NCBI GenBank assembly: GCA_025024175.1
Contig: QCXZ01000001.1
Location: 11,904,001-11,968,000, forward strand
Length of the DNA: 64,000 nt
Direction: 5' to 3'
From: Rhyzopertha dominica
Taxonomy: Eukaryota > Arthropoda > Insecta > Coleoptera > Bostrichidae
Below the pieces are notes generated by a model, which was not told the DNA's origin, did not search any database, and was given only the letters and a program-made list of their open reading frames with translations. Positions 49,116-59,660 of this stretch are shown here, in pieces (the stretch's first letter is position 1; the number at the start of each line of letters is the position of its first letter). The translations under genes were made by a program, and so were the position numbers.

Positions 49116-49118
49116 TAA

Positions 49119-50680
49119 GATTTTTACTTTTCTATTGTTCGCGTTTCTTTGCTAATTCGTATTTGTTAAACACATTCGCGTACTGCTTCTTAAAGACAAT
49201 ACTCGCTTATAATATCAGCTGCTCGTCATCCTAAAATTTGCAAGCAATTTGCAATTAAGTACTTGTTTCAATTCCATTTTAAGTGATAGGTCTCAAAACT
49301 AGTTATCTTACAAAAGTAGGTAACATTACCAGAAGAAAGTATTATAATTAAAAAATCACGGTCAGATTTAAGGCGCAGTGCCGGGTGGAATATAGATACT
49401 TAAACATGACGAGATTATCTAAGTAAATAATTGTAAGTCGTGTTCTTGGTTCTTGGCGATGAAAAATAAAGTACTTTAAATTTCGTAATTAGCAATAACC
49501 AAAAATGAATTTGTCAAGGTTTCCATAAATAGGCACCCGATAGATATCTTTATAGTGATGAATTGCATCAAAATGACAAACTTTTTAATTGGGTACTTAG
49601 CCAGGTGTATTACATGTTAATTACAATGTATTTTTCTGCTGCTTATTCGCATCTAGGCGTCAGTATGCTCATGCCAAATTAATATTTATTTATATTATTG
49701 CGTAATACTGTTTCTTCTTTATCATTGGTGGCTTTATAAATCTTCGTTTTCGCTTAAAAACTACCAAGCTTACACAACAGCACAATGGTGTGCCCATGAG
49801 GAAGTTGCCAGGTTCCCATTACAAGATCCACGAACACAGACAGGACTCATTAAAATAAGCAATTTGTTGTTTAGTTTTATTTTTAATTTTAGGGCTACTA
49901 ACTAAGATATTAAACGTCAAAGATTGATAAAATATATGTGTTTCATTAAATTGTAGTTTTCTGCAAAAAAAGGAGTAAATACATTTTGTTTTCTATGGAA
50001 CCTGTAGTACTCATTGCAAATTTGTTTGTATAAAAAAATTATAATTTTTAAACAGCTGAATAGGCTTTAGAAAGTTATAGCAAGATTAAACATTAAAAAA
50101 GTAAGTAACGTTTTCTTCAAAATTTACGCGTTTCTGACAATTAAAATATTGAACAACTTAAAAGTAATTTTAAACTGTTTTTTCATTGTCCCATGAACAT
50201 CTAACTTTATTTAACATAATAACGTACTAAAGTTCATCCGCACTAGCTACGGTCTTCCTATTAATATGCACTTATCTAACGGCGGGCCATGTGTTTGCTT
50301 AACACAGTTTTGGTTCGTTGTGCATTTATTACAGAGCAGACACGACAGTGAGGTGTTAGTATGAAAAATGGCATGTGAATAAATCTACGGATGTGGAATT
50401 TACGTTGTAGTGGAATTGCTGCTATGTTGCGAGATGTGAGTTCTGCAAAAATATGGTACGTTGCAAATTATTGTTGATCCTGTCCGGAAAAATGTGGCTG
50501 TAACTGTTCTTTGCGGTTCATTTACTAACTGCTAAGCTCAAAGTTGCTAAATTGCTCATATTGCACCTAACAAATATGGAGCCGCCAAAACGAACTGCAA
50601 CTATATCTGTGATGTTTACATATTTTTGCACCTTCTTGGTCATATATGACTATATATGATGTCTTTTTATAGGGAATCTC
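49119..50680. other. Noncoding DNA
   Basis: I see no gene or element in this AT-rich stretch. Confidence 0.35.
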
Positions 50681-50683
50681 TAA

Positions 50684-50746
<63 letters not shown>
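50684..50746 (+). repeat. (TAA)n microsatellite, upstream array
   Basis: About 21 uninterrupted ATA/TAA units immediately precede the retroelement fragment. In the reverse frame the array reads as poly-Leu. Confidence 0.98.
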
Positions 50747-50747
<1 letters not shown>

Positions 50748-50749
50748 CT

Positions 50750-51266
50750 GGCACCCACTGTATACACAAGCCGCCATAATAACATGGGAAAAGTTGTCCA
50801 CCAGTTCGTAGCACAGAATGCAGGTCTTGCTAACAAAGGCACACCAATACACAAGTACGAGCCAAAAAACATTTTAGAGAATTCCAACATTAAAATCTAT
50901 TGGGATACTACCATTTACACAGACAGACAGGTTCTCCATAATAGACCCGATATGGTTATAATCAACAAAACAACAAAAAAATGCACAATAATTGACTTCG
51001 CTAACCCTCTTGANGACAACCTCAGCAGATCATATAAAACAAAAAAAGATAAGTACATGCAACTTGCTGATGAGATCCAGGAAATGTGGAAGATGCAAAA
51101 TGTTGAGATTAAGCCACTGATAATTTCTGCCAACGGTCTAGTCCACAAAAACACTCGACGACATTTAGAGGAACTTCAAGTCCAATCGAACGCCCTAACG
51201 TGGATGCAGAAAGCAGTCGTTCTTGGAACCACTGCGATCATCCGAAGAACGATCTCTAGGCGTTAA
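50750..51266 (+). pseudogene. Retrotransposon C-terminal restriction-like endonuclease domain
   Basis: In-frame from about 50752 the fragment reads PTVYTSRHNNMGKVVHQFVA (family ...RHN.V..iiH...), then TPIHKYEPKNILENSNIKIY, WDTTIYTDRQVLHNRPDMVI, INKTTKKCTIIDFANP, and a basic tail TAIIRRTISRR ending at 51266. The block RPD-(14 residues)-D matches the (K/R)PD-X12-14-(D/E) signature of the restriction-like endonuclease of R2/R4-type non-LTR elements. This enzyme nicks the target DNA to prime reverse transcription. The reading frame is uninterrupted except for one ambiguous base (51014), so the fragment is comparatively young. The RT domain and everything upstream are missing by 5' truncation. Confidence 0.78.
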
Positions 51267-51267
51267 C

Positions 51268-51298
51268 TTCAGTAGCCCTGAGAAATCCGGCTACTGAA
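51268..51298 (+). promoter_or_regulatory. Perfect 3'-UTR stem-loop of the retroelement
   Basis: TTCAGTAGCC and its exact reverse complement GGCTACTGAA enclose an 11-base loop two bases after the stop codon. It is a candidate recognition structure for target-primed reverse transcription; the function is inference. Confidence 0.75.
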
Positions 51299-51325
51299 AA
51301 ACTCCACTCAACAGTGTGATAGAAA

Positions 51326-51356
<31 letters not shown>
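51326..51356 (+). repeat. (TAA)n microsatellite, downstream array
   Basis: Ten AAT units follow GTGTGATAGAAA. They mark the 3' junction of the retroelement with its target repeat. Confidence 0.97.
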
Positions 51357-51357
<1 letters not shown>

Positions 51358-51929
51358 GTCTTTATTAAGGCGAAGTCTAGCCAAAGGCTACTCAACTCAA
51401 CCTTTTCCATGACTACAAGCCATAATCAACAATCAAATTATAACAACAGGAACAATAACAAGCAGTAGTTGCACATGGTAGTGGAACAATCTTTCGAACA
51501 ATCCATATATACCAACCTACGCATATAAATTACTGCGAAAGTAACAAAATTTTCCTCGACTGCTTTCGGAATTGACGTAACCAAAGCATTTTCAGATTTT
51601 TTAGACAGTTATTACACAGTTATACAAAAATCAACAGAAGTACAATTTATTATTAAATTAAGTAAACGATTAGAACATTTACAACAGAAATTTTTTTATA
51701 ACCACCTTTGGTATTGCAAAATGAGTGCGAGAACTATCCTGCGCAGAAATTACAAAATTAGAAGGTTTGATAACGTTACTACTGTCCTGTAATTTTTTGC
51801 TTCAATACAATTTTTTTTCAGAAATTTATCTTATTTGTTAATGAATTAATAGGAAACAAATCCTGGGTGTCTCTAGCTTTGATACTCCCGTAAGTATGAT
51901 ATGAATACGTCTATCTTAATTACGTGGTA
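51357..51929. other. Noncoding DNA
   Basis: I see nothing recognisable in this stretch. Confidence 0.35.
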
Positions 51930-52125
51930 GAAGAGGCAGTTAACTTTGAACAAAAATAAATATAGCAAATATTAATCATTCAAAGTCATTTTATTTCATT
52001 GCGTTCTTTTTTGCTGAGCCTTTCCAATGGGCTCGAACGCACTTTGTGCAATCGGCAATGTAGATCTCTGTATTTACCGATCGCAACAACCAGCAGCGTC
52101 GTATTTTGTAAGTGACATCCACGTC
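51930..52125 (+). repeat. Dispersed repeat R1, copy 3
   Basis: ATTAATCATTCAAAGTCATT, TTTTTTGCTGAG, CCTTTCCAATGGGCTCGAAC and CTCTGTATTTACCG align with copy 1, which carries the same series in the same order. Confidence 0.7.
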
Positions 52126-55100
52126 AAAAATATGTACAGTTTGGTGGTAATACATTAGATTCTTAATGTACAAACGTGTTAATTATTTTCTGATATATTG
52201 TTATTTGTAACTTTTAAAGAATTAATTATCCACATAAATTAGTATTTCTTAATTACCCACAATTATACATTATAATAAGTAAGAGCTATGTGCGTGTTTT
52301 TTACAAATAAAAGAACTAAAAGCTTTAAATCCTGGAAAAGGAGTCAGATAGCTCCGAAAGCTTAGCAGATTTTTAGATTTTCCACATAATATTAATCCAA
52401 AAGGTCATTATTTTATTCCATAAAATAACTAGGCAAATTAAATAAGAATAGATAATCTTTAAAACAAACACACATTCTGTAGACTGTAGATATATGGCTC
52501 TAAGTGTACGGAGACATCAATTATTATCCACATTCAGTCAAATATAAATACTTAAACAACACAATAATTAAAGTTAAATGTTCGAAGCTGACAGCCAGCA
52601 TGGAATAGATATGGATTATACATTGTGCCCCTCAACTACAAATCAATAATAAGCACCTGCATTGATTATATTTGGAAACCCTATACCTGTAACAACAAAG
52701 ATACTTATATTTATTTGTAGGGTGAACACCTAGATTCTGAATCCAACTGAGATAATGCCAACTTTTGGAGTTTCTCTATTACGGAAACGATACACTTCTC
52801 CAGTGAATTGAGCTATGAGAAGCCCTCATCAGGATCGTCGCGGTTGAGTTTGTGTTTGAGTAAATATTTAACAGAAGCCTGAGCCGTACGCAACCAAATG
52901 TTTATTTTATGCACGAGGTTGCTGCTTGTATTCTTCCTAGAGGGATAAACGAGAATCATGTCTGGAACGCAACAAATTAAGAATCGTGTGCCGTCCGGCC
53001 AAATGACGTTAAATGGTGCCATTTAATAGTCGGTGTAGTTTGCTTCCTGCTAACTGCTTCGTGTTCTAATTTCAGACGTGCTCCGTGTGTAGCTAACATT
53101 ATTTGTCTCTGCGAAACGCCTACTGTAGCTGCAACCTAAACAGCTCAACGGTATTGTGTTTAGATTCCCTAATTATTAATTACTCATAGAATGTACATTC
53201 TATATTCAAAGCTCTAATTAAAATGAACGCAAGTGGGATGTATATGGAGTATAGTTGTGTAAGTTACATCCCTCTCAATGTGCATTTTTATTTCATGTAC
53301 TTAAAAGAGAAGTAGGTACGTAATACAACATTAACGTTTTTGACATAATTTATACTTATATTCTTATATAAAGACAAGAGTTGTAAATAGGTGAAACTAA
53401 AAAACAAAACAAAAATATAGCAGGTTTGCTTTCTTTTTTAACCCATCGTAGGGCATACACTCCCAATACACAGAGAATGACGTTCCTTTTTCTGGTGTTA
53501 TTGACATTAAAATTTTAACATCTTGATAATTCCAGATTTAATCCATTACTATCAAAGTTTGTATCGATTACTCTCAGTAAGTCTTCCGACTGTCCCTTTC
53601 TGTTATTATAAAGAATATTAAACACTTGATATTAACTTATGCGTTTCCCAAAACATTTGTTAGATAACAACATTGAGCTGTTCTTTTTTCTTAATATAAA
53701 AGTTTAAAGAGTTTTCCAATCGTTTTTTCGGGTATTGCTTAATAACGGCGATAAGTTGGTTACAAGTGGTTGCAAGGAATACGGCCATAAAATAAGTTGA
53801 GTAGGTGTGGGTAACTTAATAGTCAAATTAACGATCCATTGTTTCGCCTAGAACCCATGTAGTAAGCAGGCAAACACTCATAGCCCCCTCCCCCCCTCCT
53901 GAACCTTGACTGCCAACTCTGGACCTTTTCCGCCTTCCATACACTAAGAACTAAGAGTTATGAAAGTTTATTTCACATAGCACGAATTAAAACTCGTGTG
54001 CTGTTAAAATGCCAGTGTACAAAAGTCTTTTGAAAATCCGATTAAATATATTTCAGCTTATTTAAATAAGGCTTAATTTGGTTAAATATTAAGTTGTGGG
54101 TTAATTTTTGGGAGCAGTACACTGGAGGACTACGGAGGTTGGCTTAACTTAAAAATAAATAACAGCTAAATATAAAAAATGTGATAATCAAATAGTCCCA
54201 AAGGATCAGTCTAAAAAATATGGTATATTCTGTACAGTGTTCATAACAAAGCATGCCTTGCATAATTTTATGCAAGTATCTAATTCTGATTTTACACAGT
54301 ACTCATAATGTGTACAAAATCATCGTCAAACATTGAGATGCAATATACTATCATTTTACTAATGAGCTGCAGTGTCTGGTTATTATCTAGCATTGATATA
54401 ATCGATTCAAAAGTATTATTTTCTATTTATGCCCCGGTCATTATTTTAGCCAGAGAGCAAAAAGAAGTACTCAAATTTGATTTATTTATAATTATCAGAT
54501 TGATGCGATCAAGGTTTTTAATCAAAAATTTGCCAATATCCAAGTTTAATGGAGTATTATCGATGTGCTCATATTCGGTTTCAGATGACGACATTAGGCG
54601 CTTTAAGCATTTAAACTATGCATATCTGATTTAAAGTTAAAAACGTAAATTACTTTTATGTCACAAAAATTTCCGCAGAAGTATCAATCCAAGTATAACT
54701 TACATTGCCATAATAAGATTAATTGATCATAACGAATACCTACATCTGTAATAATTTATACTGTGCATTTAATTTTTAATGCCTGCAGATTTCAATAGTC
54801 AAGTATATTTCGTAAAACATATGTTTTTGGCGATATTGAGCCTTATTTTGCATTTCAATGACAGCCAGCAAAATAAATGTAATACATGAAAGGATTTCAG
54901 AAGTTTCAGGACAATAACAAATGGTGGGTTTAAAATTAGGCAGGAATTTGAGTAAAATTAGATACTTACGATGTACAAGATAAGACGACCATTAGTTTAA
55001 TGCTGGGGCTTATAACTTGTATTTTTAAGTTTAATTAAGATTAACTAAATCAGTCATCTTGCAGAAAATCAACGAAGCTTGTTAATGGAATAAAAACTTC

Positions 55101-55555
55101 ATTAATTACTTAGGTACATACTCCGATAAAGGCACATTTTTATATATGTTGAATTATTCACTAACAGAAATTCCTGCTTTGCCCCCCCCCCCCCTTAGAC
55201 CAAGAGCTGGGTACGCCCATACAAACACATATTTTAATCTAAATCCAGAAATTGAAGGATTAGATAGTTTACTGTTTTGTATGAAAACTCTGCACATTGA
55301 CAATATATTTATCGAAGTTTGTCAGGCATGCTTACTAAAATATTTAAATATTAATACACCTTCCTCATATTTGTTTTTGTTTTGTTGTTTAAATTCGTGA
55401 CGGTGATTTCTGATAACTGTAGTGACTATAGTCAGACTTCTCAAAAAATAGCCAACCGACATGGCAAATGCCGTACTATCAAATCTTTTCCCTATTAAGT
55501 CCAGGCTTCAATAGGATTATCCCCTTCGGAAGATATTCAAATCCCAGCCATTTGC
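52126..55555. other. Noncoding DNA
   Basis: No gene was recognised. A 13-base poly-C run lies at 55182-55194. A 69-codon minus-strand frame (52813-53022) and a 108-codon + frame (54308-54634) show no domain. Confidence 0.35.
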
Positions 55556-55559
55556 AGAT

Positions 55560-55897
55560 AAAGTAATGCTGACTGTATTCTATGATTCGGATGGCCCTAT
55601 TTATTGAGACTGTTTTGAAGAACAATAATTTATCAACAGCCAGTATTGCAATGATATGTTCGAAAACAAAATAAGGCTTGCCATTCGCATAAAACGTCGT
55701 GGACTCTTGACTGAAGGTGTAGTTTTGCTTTAAAAACGACGCGCGCCGATTTACTCCAGTTACACTTCAAAAATTGGGTTGAGGGATCCTTCCACATCTT
55801 CCTTACAATCCCGACCTTGTCCCCATCAGACTTCGATTTGTTTGGACTAATTAAAGAGGTGGCTTCGAGATCAGCCCAAAGAATTTTATGTCAGAGA
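55560..55897 (+). pseudogene. Mariner transposase fossil (host of nested insertions)
   Basis: In mixed frames it reads KVMLTVFYDSDGPIY (family KVMLTVFWD..GP), then FINSQYCNDMFENKIRLAIR, IKRRGLLTEGVVLL, a disturbed second motif KNDARRFTPVTLQKLG (family HDNARPHTA..T...L.), then ILPHLPYNPDLVPSDFDLFG. The third catalytic Asp (PSD) is retained. Reading breaks at the hAT insertion (target duplication at 55898-55905) and appears to resume after 57414. The right terminus, read on the minus strand as CGAGGGCCATTCAGTAAATA, ends at 57535 before TA 57536-57537. The left end was not recognised. Confidence 0.85.
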
Positions 55898-55905
55898 CAT
55901 ACAAT

Positions 55906-57405
55906 CAGGGGCGCCGACTCCATGGGTGCTTGGGGGCTCCAGCACCCACGAGAGGTAAATTGAGGAAATATTCATCATTCCACAGCTTGTTTAAAATATG
56001 TAACTGTTTTACTTTACGTGATTTTGAATCCCTTTTAGTCATTTATATTAAATTTAATACACCAATAATAAAATATCAAGAATACACATGTCAAACAAAT
56101 TAATGCTTAATCGATTTGTACAATGAATTCAGACTGACATATCACAGATATAAAAACTAACTGGTTGGTCAAATTTATCAAGTTAGAACGTCTACAGTGC
56201 TGCTGGATTACTCAAACCCACCCAACTTTGTTTTAAAATTTCTTCTGAAAGCAAGTACGTGTAAATGTTGCTCAGTTTTTGTATATCTGATTATTTATTT
56301 ATTGCTTTGATAGTTTGATTTATGTAAACCTTTTCAAGTATTAATCTCTTGTTTGTATTACTTTCTTTATCCAAGATTTTGACAGTATTCCAGTTAATAT
56401 GATGTCCAATGTTGATTACTATTATGTGTTCTGTAAGTGAGCATCTATTCCTTTGTTTAGTTATATCACTTTTGTGGAGGGCCAATCTATTACTATTAAC
56501 CTTCCATTGTGATTTCTGTTCTATGTATACTTACCTTCACAATCCCTACATTCCAAACAATATATAACATTTGCTTGATATTTTGTAGGTATTTTTGATT
56601 TTAGTGTTCTGAGTAGGGTTGAACCATTCTTTTTGTTCTTAATTGCAATTTCTATGTTTTCATTTTTAAACGTTCTGATTAATTTTGTTGTCATTCCAGT
56701 AATGTTTCGTAGGAATCCATACCTTCTCTGTTCTACTGTTTGTAAGTTTTGTCAATCATATGATCATGATTTACCCTTTGCCCCACCTGCATACCACCGT
56801 TATTCCGTTAGCGTATTGTTGTTTGTGTTACACGAAATGTTGATAAATCAGTAGTAGAATACAAGATTTTATTTATCATCAATGAATAAATATTTTAAAT
56901 TTTTAAAAATTTTCTCAATAATTTGTGAATGTGATATTTTAATAATTTTATGTTTCATCTGTTTTACAAAGTTTATTTTAATTTGTGTCGAATGATCTGA
57001 CAAGTAGTTTATATATACCTCCCCGATAAAGTTGGTTTCCGGTACCAATCTAGTATTATTTTATTATTTTTTCGTATGACTTTGGTGTCCAAAAGGGTAC
57101 TCCACATTTTACCTCTCGTTCTGTAGTGAAATTTATATACTGATCATAGGCGTTGAACACAGTTTCTATTCATAAAAAAGTTTGTTGATGACTTAATAAT
57201 GCTGGTACCAACAAAGGTACTAGAACAAATCTAGCAATTTTGTACTTATCTCTTTTTCCCTCTTATGTATATTTCTATTTATATCGCACATATTTCTGTC
57301 CTATTGCATATATACCTATTCAGTTCTTGACGGATTCATAGATACGGTTTTCACTATTATGTTAGCCTGAGCACCCGCAGGGTTGTCTAAAAGCCGGCGC
57401 TCCTG
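55906..57405. mobile_element. hAT element inserted in the mariner fossil
   Basis: The left end is CAGGGGCGCCGACTCCATGG. The right end on the minus strand is CAGGAGCGCCGGCTTTTAGA, giving imperfect inverted ends of about 14 bp. Flanking 8-mers CATACAAT (55898-55905) and CATACAAA (57406-57413) match at 7 of 8, as expected for hAT. GCACCC motifs recur near both ends. The element is 1500 bp; no hAT transposase was recognised, and about 950 bp of it is Penelope-like DNA. It is probably a non-autonomous hAT that later received a retroelement. Confidence 0.85.
56230..57175 (-). pseudogene. Penelope-like RT C-terminus and GIY-YIG endonuclease
   Basis: Minus strand from about 57170, mixed frames: FNAYDQYINF-like and VPFLDTKVIRKNNKIILDWY, RKPTLSGRYINYLSDHSTQI, then KINFVKQMKHKIIKISHSQI. 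This is the PLE RT segment FLD..i.R..n.i..dWY.KPT.SGRy.N..S.H...qKin.v. Around 56690-56500 follow RNITGMTTKLIRTFKNENIE and TKYQANVIYCLECRDCEGKY, the start of the GIY-YIG endonuclease (VIYcI.C..C...YIG), with the YIG replaced by YT and a stop. ALHKSDITKQRNRC and NWNTVKILDKESNTNKRLIL then lead to EKVYINQTIK and a tail near 56230 (SDIQKLSNIYTYLL). Stops and shifts are present. Confidence 0.88.
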
Positions 57406-57413
57406 CATACAAA

Positions 57414-57535
57414 GATTGGCAGGACAATCGGACAAGTGTGTGCTATGTTAAAAAGAAAACACAATTTTAAATTGATTAAATAAACCCTTTTTTGAGCTGC
57501 AGCAGGATATCTTGCTATTTACTGAATGGCCCTCG
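57414..57535 (+). mobile_element. Right end of the interrupted mariner
   Basis: The DNA resumes directly after the hAT target duplication and ends in the mariner terminus (CTGAATGGCCCTCG, then TA at 57536-57537). Its reverse complement agrees with the terminus at 1844 over CGAGGG.CAT and AGTAAATA, so both are the same lineage. Confidence 0.7.
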
Positions 57536-57537
57536 TA

Positions 57538-57983
57538 TGTTGCGCATTATATTTAAGATAATAATAGAGCAGTATACAAATGTAGCTTTGGTGTTAATGG
57601 CAGTGATAGTTGTGTTAATAAAGTATCTTTAATTGAATTGGGTTTGATCCATTGAGTTTAAGGAGATTATGAGTAAACAAAATTTAAGAAAACGTCTTCC
57701 TCCATTAAAATACGCAAAACATTTTAATTTTATTAATAGAAAATTACAATTGATACCAAAGTTCATATTGTAATCAAACGGTACAAAGCATGTTATTTTT
57801 GGTACATAAATAGAATACCCAACAAAAACAGAAATACCAAAAGTAACATTCGACGCTATCTTCATGCCCATTTTCTTTTATATAGTATTCGTCGACAGTT
57901 CGCAATTACTACTAGCTTTGCCATTGCCATTATAATATTTTGTAATGCACAGGAAATTAATATCTTTAATTATTACATTTCAG
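57538..57983 (+). other. Intron or upstream noncoding DNA ending in a splice acceptor
   Basis: The last bases, TTTAATTATTACATTTCAG, form a pyrimidine-leaning acceptor directly before the first recognised exon. Nothing else is recognisable here. Confidence 0.55.
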
Positions 57984-58389
57984 AACATAAGGATGCGTCT
58001 GAAGTCGTCGGACGGACCGCTCTCCGTTCATAACGGCAACGCCAACTTTGACATCCTCAACTCGCCTAAACGCATCAACACCCTTCACAACAGCAACGTG
58101 GGTTCCATTCTCACCACCAGCGATGTAATCGAAACGTCGACGACGGTCAATGCAACCATCAACAACGAGCGCACCTTCAACAACATCAACACTGACGACG
58201 TAGTGCAATGGTGCAACTCCCAGCGGTTGCTGCAGAAGGAGCGAGAGATAACCAACAACGCCAACAACAGAAATCAGCTGTTCAATATCAACAACACGCT
58301 GGATACAAACCTAGTCAGCCTGAGGCATCAAACGGCCTCCTCGGTTTGCTCGGAATCGTCGCCAGATGATAGCCTACTGGAATTCGAAG
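57984..58389 (+). CDS. Internal exon of an unrecognised host gene
   Basis: I do not recognise this gene. The exon lies between an acceptor (ATTTCAG, 57977-57983) and a canonical donor (GTGAGT, 58390-58395). It is open for 135 codons plus one base (phase 1). The peptide is hydrophilic and rich in Asn, Ser and Thr: MRLKSSDGPLSVHNGNANFD early (an ATG at 57993 could be an alternative start), then NATINNERTFNNINTDDVVQ, WCNSQRLLQKEREI, and an acidic end SSVCSESSPDDSLLEFE. No signal peptide, membrane segment or catalytic motif is visible; it looks like a disordered linker or regulatory region with Ser-Pro sites. Base composition is much richer in G+C than the surroundings, which together with the splice sites argues for real coding DNA. 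The antisense frames are shadows. Confidence 0.85.
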
Positions 58390-58853
58390 GTGAGTGGCTG
58401 TAAAAAGAGTTATTAGAAAGATACGTTTGAACGCGCTACGTTTGAAAATGGAGAACTTCCAGTTTTAATTAATACCTCGTACGTCTTTCGCTTCAGGTAG
58501 AATTATTTTCGATTTAGAAAAAATTACGTCGATTTTAAATAATTCCTTTTGTTTGGTTCCTAAGAGACTAATCGCTATTTTAACCTTAAAACGAGTCTTT
58601 TACAGACTCGGTCTCCAAAAATTGCCAGAGAAATTTTTGAAGATAATTTAGGTAAATGAAACAAAATGGTTCAATATAACTAAACAACTTTATTTAATCT
58701 AATAATTACACTAATTACTAAGTTTGTATTAGGTTCCAAATTGAAAATATAATAAACAACTTTGGACACCTTTAAAGCTATTGCTTCAAAAGAAATACTC
58801 GAACCGGAGGGTATCGTATTATTTTCTTTTGCTTCGGTAGTAATATACTAAAA

Positions 58854-58931
58854 AATTAGATGGCAAACCATCTGTCAGGTGGCTTCGTCATCATGTCAGT
58901 GTTGCTGACAGATGGCGTTGCCATCTAAATT
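58854..58931. repeat. Intronic hairpin with ~26-bp arms
   Basis: AATTAGATGGCAAACCATCT and GTCAG on the left pair with CTGACAGATGGCGTTGCCAT and CTAAATT on the right, with two mismatches or gaps and a 26-base loop. Each arm is itself nearly palindromic (AGATGG..CCATCT). It could be a tiny MITE or an intronic small-RNA hairpin. Confidence 0.8.
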
Positions 58932-58975
58932 CTTACTTACATCATACCATTACTTTCGTATATAGGCAAATCCAG

Positions 58976-59086
58976 TTCTATGCCGTGCTGTCTGCACTAG
59001 ACCTAAACTGCAGTGATAAACTATAATGATAATTATCACTGATAGTTAGACGCAGTTGGTTGCGGTGCAGACATGACAGCATAGAC
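58976..59086 (+). mobile_element. MITE-C, most complete copy
   Basis: Inverted ends TCTATGCCGTGCTGTCTGCA (left) and, on the minus strand, TCTATGCTGTCATGTCTGCA (right). The centre is also palindromic (AACTATAATGATAATTATCACTGATAGTT region). Other copies are at 4378-4456 and 24686-24770. Confidence 0.65.
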
Positions 59087-59660
59087 ATGCATTTTAGTAA
59101 TAACCTATATTCTGCTACTCGATGGTTCGATTTTCTTCTCCTCCATTGAGATTCTACACACTATTTTCTCTATATTACTGTCACTAACGATGACCTGGAA
59201 TTAGTTATTATTTATAACAAAAAGATTCAACTAGAATGAATCTACGTCAGCATCTGCTGCAAGAGACACAGGTAGCAGCAAATCCAGCAATGCCCTGTAT
59301 ACTCCGTCGTGTTTGGTAATTTAAGAAATTCAGCAACGATAGAGGCCATTTTCCCAAAAGAATCGATTCTTATACGTTGCACCATACAATTTCCTTTACT
59401 ACAAGAAATTAAAAAAAATAATCGTGTTCAAAATTCGCTGACCTGGTACAAGAGAAACATTCTCCTAATAGCGCTCTTCGCATAGGATATTGTTATAAAA
59501 ATACATGTGGAGTCTTTTTGAACAATATCTTGCATTCTTAGTGAATGTATGCAAACAATACACGCCAATGAGTAATAAGTAATTAAAGTATTACTTATTT
59601 TAAGCTTACTTTGATTAATAAAAAAAATACCTCTCATCGTCTGCATTTATTAAAAATATA

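Larger units (their letters stand above)
50684..51356 (+). mobile_element. 5'-truncated R4/Dong-like non-LTR retrotransposon in TAA repeats
   Basis: A ~580-bp 3' fragment of a non-LTR element is bounded on both sides by (TAA)n arrays (50684-50746 and 51326-51356). It holds the end of the ORF (to 51266), a 3' UTR with a perfect stem-loop (51268-51298), and then the TAA tail. Dong elements of the R4 clade are known to insert in TAA repeats and to encode a C-terminal restriction-like endonuclease. Both traits are seen or suggested here. The clade call is inference from those traits. Confidence 0.72.

Noticed and set aside
50667..50890. Minus-strand frames with poly-Leu or poly-Tyr runs
   Set aside because: They are translations of the (TAA)n array, antisense to the retroelement ORF.
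52813..53022. 69-codon minus-strand frame
   Set aside because: Plausible amino-acid mix but no recognised motif, neighbour or splice support.
54308..54634. 108-codon frame as a gene
   Set aside because: Hydrophobic but low-complexity AT-driven composition, no homology pattern, no clear start context.
57966..58267. Antisense open frames across the host exon
   Set aside because: They are shadows of the + strand exon, which has matching splice sites and phase.
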